From assembly GCA_031422195.1 (NCBI GenBank), contig JANOPZ010000013.1, positions 1 to 28,455 on the forward strand: a DNA stretch of 28,455 bases, read 5' to 3'. Under the pieces are notes generated by a model. It did not search any database and was not told the DNA's origin. It worked only from the letters and a program-made list of their open reading frames with translations. The stretch comes from JALOTE01 sp031422195 (GTDB lineage Bacteria; Pseudomonadota; Alphaproteobacteria; Rhizobiales; Rhizobiaceae). The translations under genes were made by a program, and so were the position numbers. The first letter of the stretch is position 1. Each line of letters starts with the position of its first letter. This document shows positions 23,504 to 28,455 of the stretch, one piece after another.

Positions 23504-24763
23504 ATGGCTGAGCTTTGGCTGCTGGTCGTTGTCATTCTATTCTGTCTGGTGTTGTCGGTTCTGTTTTCCGGCTCTGAAACAGCCATGACAGCCTCATCAG
23601 AAGCGAAACTTCACGCGATGGAAGCCAATGGCAACACCCGCGTTTCATTGGTTCGACGGCTGATTGAAAAAAAAGATAAATTAATTGGTGTTATTTTGAT
23701 TGGCAGCAATTTGGTCAATACATTGGCCTCAGCCCTGACAACCAGCATTTTGATCACGTTGTTTGGCGATGCCGGTATTGTTTATGCCACGGTGATTATC
23801 ACCATCACTCTGGTGATTGTTTCTGAAATTTTACCGAAAAGCTGGGCAATATCCGCGCCGGAGCGTTTTGCAGTCGCGGTTGCACCATTCGTGCGGTTGA
23901 TGGTGTTTATTTTGGGGCCGTTGTCGTCTGCGGCAAATGCAATTGTACGTGGCATTTTTCTATTGTTCGGCAAAAAGCTTGAAGATCAAATGCTCGATAC
24001 GTCTGCCCATGAAGAATTGCGCGGCGCCGTCGCAGTGCTAAACCGCGAGGGCTCGCTGATTAAAGATGACCGCGACCGTTTGGGCGGACTTCTTGATCTG
24101 GAAGAGCTAGAAATTGCTGACGTGATGGTTCACCGTACTAAAATGCGATCGATCAACGTCGATGAAACCCCGCAAGAAATTGTAGCGCAGGTTTTAGCAT
24201 CGCCTTTCACCCGAACCCCGGTTTGGCGTGATGAGAGCGAAAACATTATTGGAATATTGCACGCCAAAGATGTGCTGCGGGCATTGAGCGCAGTCAATCA
24301 AGATGCCGCAAAACTTGATATTACAAAAGTCATGACACAGCCCTGGTTTGTGCCGGATACCACGCCGATTAAAGAGCAGCTCAATGCGTTTTTGCGCCGC
24401 AAAACCCATATGGCCATTGTCGTTGACGAATATGGCGAGATGGAAGGCCTTGTAACCCTTGAAGATATTATCGAAGAAATTGTTGGCGACATCGCTGACG
24501 AGCATGACACCGATATTTCAGGCGTTAAGCCGCAGCCTGATGGCTCAGTGATCGTGGACGGCAATGTTCATATCCGCGATCTGAACCGCGCCTTGGACTG
24601 GAACCTGCCGGACGATGATTTTAATACGATTGCTGGTTTGGTTATTCATGAAGCCAAAACAATTCCGGATGAAAAACAAACGTTCACTTTCCATGGAAAG
24701 CGGTTTGTGGTGATGAAAAAAGACAAAAACCGGATAGCGAGATTGCGCATCAGAGGGGCTTAA
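23504..24763 (+). CDS. CNNM/CorC-HlyC family transporter with CBS pair
   Basis: A 419-residue inner-membrane protein. The DUF21/CNNM domain (about 1-190) has about three to four hydrophobic segments (LWLLVVVILFCLVLSVLFSG, IGVILIGSNLVNTLASALT, IVYATVIITITLVIVSEIL). It keeps the SGSETAMTASSEAKL motif at the first segment and SEILPKSWA. A CBS pair spans about 205-330 and a CorC_HlyC domain about 335-415. The family is linked to Mg2+ efflux or metal homeostasis; older annotation as a hemolysin is unfounded. GGAG lies 7 bases ahead of the ATG. It completes the aroK-aroB run; its ion is not shown by the sequence. Confidence 0.93.
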   Translation: MAELWLLVVVILFCLVLSVLFSGSETAMTASSEAKLHAMEANGNTRVSLVRRLIEKKDKLIGVILIGSNLVNTLASALTTSILITLFGDAGIVYATVIITITLVIVSEILPKSWAISAPERFAVAVAPFVRLMVFILGPLSSAANAIVRGIFLLFGKKLEDQMLDTSAHEELRGAVAVLNREGSLIKDDRDRLGGLLDLEELEIADVMVHRTKMRSINVDETPQEIVAQVLASPFTRTPVWRDESENIIGILHAKDVLRALSAVNQDAAKLDITKVMTQPWFVPDTTPIKEQLNAFLRRKTHMAIVVDEYGEMEGLVTLEDIIEEIVGDIADEHDTDISGVKPQPDGSVIVDGNVHIRDLNRALDWNLPDDDFNTIAGLVIHEAKTIPDEKQTFTFHGKRFVVMKKDKNRIARLRIRGA

Positions 24764-24879
24764 GGGCTGTCAGTTCCAATTTCGCAATATTTGATTTTAG
24801 AACTGATTTTTGTGCGGTAACACAACGGACGGGCAAAAGCTGAACCAGAATCGAGGCTTTAAGCTCTATTATTTTTCTC

Positions 24880-24894
24880 TGATTGTGACAATCA
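24880..24894. promoter_or_regulatory. Perfect 15-base palindrome upstream of the sugar-acid dehydratase
   Basis: TGATTGTGACAATCA is a perfect inverted repeat of two 7-base arms around one G. It lies in the 259-base gap after the CorC-type gene, 128 bases ahead of the dehydratase ATG. Its form suits a dimeric repressor such as a GntR or LacI family protein, the usual controllers of sugar-acid genes, but no regulator gene is in the window. A second inverted repeat, TGGTGT (24910-24915) and ACACCA (24937-24942), follows. Nothing else in this gap is recognisable. Confidence 0.5.
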
Positions 24895-25022
24895 AATCGA
24901 ACCTCACTCTGGTGTAAGTTGAAGCTCTTAAGGGTGACACCATGCCCCAATTGCGCGCTTGCCCCTCTTAGCTGCATCGCTTAATCCTAAGTCTCCCAAA
25001 TCGATTGAACCAGGACGTCACT

Positions 25023-26819
25023 ATGGCTGAAAAACCCAAATTCAAACTCCGCAGCCAAGAGTGGTTTGATAACCCGGCTGATCCCGGCATGACAGCGCTT
25101 TATATTGAACGCTATCTGAACTTTGGACTGACGCGCGGCGAGCTTCAATCAGGCAAACCCATCATCGGCATTGCGCAGACCGGCTCTGATCTATCGCCAT
25201 GCAACAGGCATCATATCGAACTGGCCAAACGCGTCCGCGATGGGATCATTGCAGCGGGCGGAATTCCGCTGGAGTTTCCCGTGCACCCGATCCAAGAAAC
25301 CGGTAAACGGCCGACGGCTGCGCTCGACCGCAATCTGGCCTATTTGTCATGTGTTGAAGTGCTTTATGGCTACCCGCTCGACGGTGTGGTGCTGACTATT
25401 GGTTGCGATAAAACCACGCCCGCTATGTTGATGGCCGCGGCCACTGTCAATATTCCGGCGATTGCACTGTCCGTTGGCCCTATGCTCAACGGTTGGCACA
25501 AGGGCGAGCGGACAGGCTCCGGCACAATTGTTTGGAAAAGCCGCGAACAACTTTCAGCAGGCGATATTTCCTATGACCAGTTCTTGGATTTGGTAACATC
25601 GTCTGCGCCATCTGTTGGTTATTGCAACACTATGGGCACCGCCACCACGATGAATTCGCTCGCCGAAGCGCTCGGTATGCAATTGCCATTTTCGGCGGCT
25701 ATTCCGGCACCCTACCGCGAACGCGGCCAAATCTCTTATGAAACCGGCAAACGCATTGTTGATATGGTGTGGGAGGATCTCAAACCCTCTGACATTATGA
25801 CACGCGCTGCGTTTGAAAACGCGATCGTGGTCAATTCCGCGATCGGTGGCTCCACCAATGCACCGATCCATTTGGTGGCAATAGCCCGCCATTTGGGCCT
25901 CGAGCTTGTCATGGATGATTGGCAAACCTTCGGACATAAAATCCCGTTGCTGGTGAATTTACAGCCTGCTGGCGAATATCTCGGCGAAGATTATTGCCAC
26001 GCGGGCGGCGTTCCAGCTGTGGTTGCCGAATTGATGAAGGCAGGCATGCTGCCCAACCCGCACTCCATGACAGTCAACGGTAAAACCATTGGGGAAAACT
26101 GCGAGCATGTTGAAAACCAGGATGAGCGCGTCATCCGGCCAGTTTCAAACCCGCTGGTCAAAGAAGCTGGATTTATCAACCTCAAAGGCAATCTGTTTAA
26201 CTCGGCGATTATGAAAACCAGCGTCATTACGCCAGAATTTCGCGAGCGTTATTTTTCGAACCCCAATGACCTTGAAGCGTTTGAGGGCATTGCCATGGTA
26301 TTTGACGGGCCCGAGCAATATCACGCTGAAATTGATGACCCCAAACATAATATCACCGAAAATTCGATTTTGGTCATGCGCGGCACCGGCCCGATTGGCT
26401 ATCCGGGGTCAGCCGAAGTCGTCAACATGCAGCCGCCCGCCTATCTTTTGAAGGCTGGCATCAAGGCGCTGCCCTGCCTTGGTGATGGCCGCCAATCTGG
26501 CACATCGGGTTCTCCTTCTATGCTCAATGCATCACCGGAAGCAGCCGCAGGCGGCGGATTGGCGATCTTGGTCACAGGCGACCGAATTCGCATTGATTTG
26601 AAAAAAGGCACCGCCAATGTTATGATTTCAGATGCGGAACTGGCCGAGCGCAAAGCTGATTTGGCAGCCAAAGGCGGTTACAAGTACCCGGACCATCAAA
26701 CACCTTGGCAGGAAATTCAGCGGGCCATTGTTGACCAGCTCGACCAAGGCATGGTGCTGAAACCGGCGGTGAAATATCAAAATATTGCCGCCAAAACATC
26801 GCCCAGACACAGCCACTAA
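25023..26819 (+). CDS. IlvD/Edd family sugar-acid dehydratase (xylonate/arabonate type)
   Basis: A 598-residue iron-sulfur dehydratase. The cluster ligands C60 (SPCNRHH), C128 (TIGCDKTTP) and C201 (YCNTMGTA) have the spacing of the aldonate dehydratases such as Caulobacter xylonate and Rhizobium arabonate dehydratases. SQEWFDNP and ALYIERYLNFGLTRGELQSGKPIIGIAQ at the N-terminus, the mid-sequence GPIGYPGSAEVVNMQPP, and DGRQSGTSGSPSMLNASPE are typical of that branch and unlike IlvD proper or Edd. It would convert a sugar acid to a 2-keto-3-deoxy acid. I chose ATG at 25023 because AGGA sits 8 bases upstream; a TTG at 25005 adds six residues. The exact sugar cannot be told. pgi follows 11 bases on. 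Confidence 0.9.
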   Translation: MAEKPKFKLRSQEWFDNPADPGMTALYIERYLNFGLTRGELQSGKPIIGIAQTGSDLSPCNRHHIELAKRVRDGIIAAGGIPLEFPVHPIQETGKRPTAALDRNLAYLSCVEVLYGYPLDGVVLTIGCDKTTPAMLMAAATVNIPAIALSVGPMLNGWHKGERTGSGTIVWKSREQLSAGDISYDQFLDLVTSSAPSVGYCNTMGTATTMNSLAEALGMQLPFSAAIPAPYRERGQISYETGKRIVDMVWEDLKPSDIMTRAAFENAIVVNSAIGGSTNAPIHLVAIARHLGLELVMDDWQTFGHKIPLLVNLQPAGEYLGEDYCHAGGVPAVVAELMKAGMLPNPHSMTVNGKTIGENCEHVENQDERVIRPVSNPLVKEAGFINLKGNLFNSAIMKTSVITPEFRERYFSNPNDLEAFEGIAMVFDGPEQYHAEIDDPKHNITENSILVMRGTGPIGYPGSAEVVNMQPPAYLLKAGIKALPCLGDGRQSGTSGSPSMLNASPEAAAGGGLAILVTGDRIRIDLKKGTANVMISDAELAERKADLAAKGGYKYPDHQTPWQEIQRAIVDQLDQGMVLKPAVKYQNIAAKTSPRHSH

Positions 26820-26830
26820 GAGTAGCAATC

Positions 26831-28455
26831 ATGGCCAAAGGCAAAGTCGCGCGCATTGCCGCCAAAATGAAGGCGGCCCTCAAAACCAGAGGCACATTTG
26901 ATATGCGCGCGGCTTTTGCCGATGAGGCGTTCCGCTTTCAACGCTATTCGGTGCGTTTGGACGATATGCTGATCGATTACTCTAAATGCGCTGTCGATGA
27001 AGCAGTGATGGATGGCCTGTTTGAGGTGGCCAAAGCTGCGAACGTCGAGAAAAATCGCGCCGCCATGTTTTCCGGCAAAACCATCAACACCACCGAAGAC
27101 CGCGCTGTTTTGCACATTGCACTTCGTGCGCCACGCGGCGCAAAGATCCGCTTCAATGGCCAGAATGTGGTGCCTGATGTGCACGCGGTGTTGGATGCCA
27201 TGGGTCAATTCGCCGACGGCATCCGCTCCGGTTCTACCCTTGGTGCAAGCGGAAAGGCCTTTACCGATGTGATCAACATCGGCATTGGCGGCTCAGACCT
27301 TGGCCCGGCAATGGTGACTGGCTCGCTCGCGCCGTATCACGACGGCCCGCGATTGCATTTTGTGTCCAACATCGACGGGGCGCATATCGCCGATACGCTG
27401 AAGGGGCTTGATCCGGCAACGACCTTAATCATTGTTGCCTCCAAAACCTTCACGACAATTGAGACGCTGACCAACGCGCAAACCGCGCGCAAGTGGATTG
27501 TAAATTCACTGGGCGAAAGCGCCGTTAACGCACATTTCGCAGCCGTTTCGACCGCGCTCGATAAGGTTGGTGCTTTTGGCATCGACGCCAAACGCGTGTT
27601 TGGTTTTTGGGATTGGGTCGGCGGGCGCTATTCCCTTTGGTCGGCGATTGGCCTGCCGATTATGCTCGCCATTGGGCCTGATAATTTTAGGCAGTTGCTC
27701 GATGGTGCCCATGCAATGGACAGGCATTTTGTTGAGGCCGCGCCGCGTGAAAATTTGCCCGTGCTGCTTGGCCTGATCGGCTGGTTTCACCGTGTGGTGC
27801 AAAACCACCCTGCCCGCGCTATCATCCCTTATGATCAGCGTCTGGCGCGGCTACCGGCCTACCTTCAGCAGCTTGATATGGAGAGTAACGGCAAGCAGAT
27901 TAAAGCCGATGGAACGCCGGTTGATACTGTTACCGGCCCCCTCGTTTGGGGCGAACCCGGTACCAATGGCCAACATGCATTTTTTCAGCTTTTGCACCAA
28001 GGCACGGATGTTATTCCAGTGGAGTTCATCGTTGGCGCACGCGGGCATGAAGCGGATTTACAGCACCAGCAAGATATTTTGCTGGCCAATTGCTTTGCCC
28101 AATCAGAAGCCTTGATGAAGGGTCGCACGACAGCTGAAGCGTTGTCGCAGCTGTCTGGCAAAATAATGAGCGAGATTGAAAAGCATGCCCTTGCCTGCCA
28201 TAAAACTTTTCCGGGCAACCGGCCTTCCATCACCATCATGCATGAAAAGCTGACGCCTTATGCGCTTGGGCGGTTGATTGCGCTGTATGAGCACCGCGTG
28301 TTTGTGGAAGCGCACCTTTTTGGCATTAACGCATTTGACCAATGGGGCGTTGAACTCGGCAAAGAACTGGCAACAGGCTTGCTGCCGGTTGTGCAGGGCA
28401 AAGCCGGTGCCGTTGCAGGTGACAGCTCAACCGCAGGCTTAGTAGCGTTTGTACG
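26831..28455 (+). CDS. pgi: Glucose-6-phosphate isomerase (lacks only the extreme C-terminus)
   Basis: The first 541 residues of Pgi, which interconverts glucose 6-phosphate and fructose 6-phosphate. Motifs: INIGIGGSDLGP for sugar phosphate, SKTFTTIET, WVGGRYSLWSAIGLPI (PGI signature), catalytic base E351 in MESNGK, H382 in NGQHAFFQLLHQG, and FDQWGVELGKELA near the end. The frame is open to the window edge; with a usual length of about 545-550 residues, only a few are missing. It starts 11 bases after the dehydratase stop with only a weak GAG upstream, so it is likely co-transcribed with the dehydratase gene. Confidence 0.97.
   Translation, partial: MAKGKVARIAAKMKAALKTRGTFDMRAAFADEAFRFQRYSVRLDDMLIDYSKCAVDEAVMDGLFEVAKAANVEKNRAAMFSGKTINTTEDRAVLHIALRAPRGAKIRFNGQNVVPDVHAVLDAMGQFADGIRSGSTLGASGKAFTDVINIGIGGSDLGPAMVTGSLAPYHDGPRLHFVSNIDGAHIADTLKGLDPATTLIIVASKTFTTIETLTNAQTARKWIVNSLGESAVNAHFAAVSTALDKVGAFGIDAKRVFGFWDWVGGRYSLWSAIGLPIMLAIGPDNFRQLLDGAHAMDRHFVEAAPRENLPVLLGLIGWFHRVVQNHPARAIIPYDQRLARLPAYLQQLDMESNGKQIKADGTPVDTVTGPLVWGEPGTNGQHAFFQLLHQGTDVIPVEFIVGARGHEADLQHQQDILLANCFAQSEALMKGRTTAEALSQLSGKIMSEIEKHALACHKTFPGNRPSITIMHEKLTPYALGRLIALYEHRVFVEAHLFGINAFDQWGVELGKELATGLLPVVQGKAGAVAGDSSTAGLVAFV

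Noticed and set aside
24840..24876. Terminator after the CorC-type gene (AAAGC...GCTTT then T-rich)
   Set aside because: The stem is only 5 bp with a 14-base loop and the T-run is interrupted and offset from the stem.
24750..24977. 75-residue open frame on the minus strand in the CorC-dehydratase gap
   Set aside because: It overlaps the end of the CorC-type gene and the palindromes, shows no coding-like pattern or motif, and lacks a ribosome-binding site.
1..28455. CRISPR array, tRNA, rRNA, insertion sequence
   Set aside because: I saw no regularly spaced repeats, cloverleaf-like segment, rRNA stretch, or transposase in either strand.

Overview
This window looks like chromosomal DNA from an alphaproteobacterium, most likely a member of the Hyphomicrobiales (Rhizobiales). 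The evidence is the gene content and neighbourhoods: cobS beside a J-domain gene and bolA; a DUF6476-like gene beside rluD and an RpoH sigma factor; a ThiE-like gene, a Sel1 gene, efp and suhB in a row; a small membrane ORF with xerD facing aroK-aroB and a CorC-type gene; and an RcdA (DUF1465) gene with a CtrA-type box. GC content is moderate by eye. I see no phage, insertion sequence, tRNA, rRNA or CRISPR. Genes are densely packed, and no gene-free stretch exceeds 300 bases.

Left part (1-6.8 kb). A 5' fragment of cobS (cobaltochelatase) and a J-domain gene run on the minus strand, diverging from bolA. Then come a GH1 beta-glucosidase and, upstream of it on the same strand, a very large soluble hybrid histidine kinase. 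The kinase has four PAS-like domains, one real receiver and one receiver that lacks its phosphoacceptor Asp. A one-helix DUF6476-like gene diverges from rluD across only 32 bases.

Middle (6.8-14.8 kb). rluD and rpoH read rightward. They converge on the leftward set suhB, efp, a Sel1-repeat secreted protein and a ThiE-like protein whose catalytic motifs are mostly gone. Diverging from that set, a TauE/SafE exporter and an AMP-forming acyl-CoA synthetase form a short rightward pair that ends at a clear intrinsic terminator.

Cell-cycle, repair and envelope block (14.8-21.6 kb). rcdA, preceded by a perfect TTAA-N7-TTAA CtrA-type box, is followed by ruvC, ruvA and ruvB. On the opposite strand lie a 48-residue membrane protein, xerD, accA, an L,D-transpeptidase lipoprotein and a TusA-like sulfur carrier. 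The last two overlap by 8 bases, and the TusA and ruvB stop codons overlap convergently.

Right part (21.6-28.5 kb). A perfect 24-base palindrome lies between the xerD side and the aroK side. aroK, aroB and a CorC/HlyC transporter gene form an operon-like run. After a regulatory-looking gap with a perfect 15-base palindrome come a sugar-acid dehydratase of the IlvD/Edd family (xylonate/arabonate type) and pgi, which runs off the end almost complete.

Most of the window is well-known core machinery. The parts most worth a second look are small or regulatory: the two palindromes, the CtrA box, the pseudo-receiver kinase, the degenerate ThiE-like protein coupled to a Sel1 protein, and the 48-residue membrane protein. 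I did not find anything that clearly qualifies as a wholly new multi-gene system.
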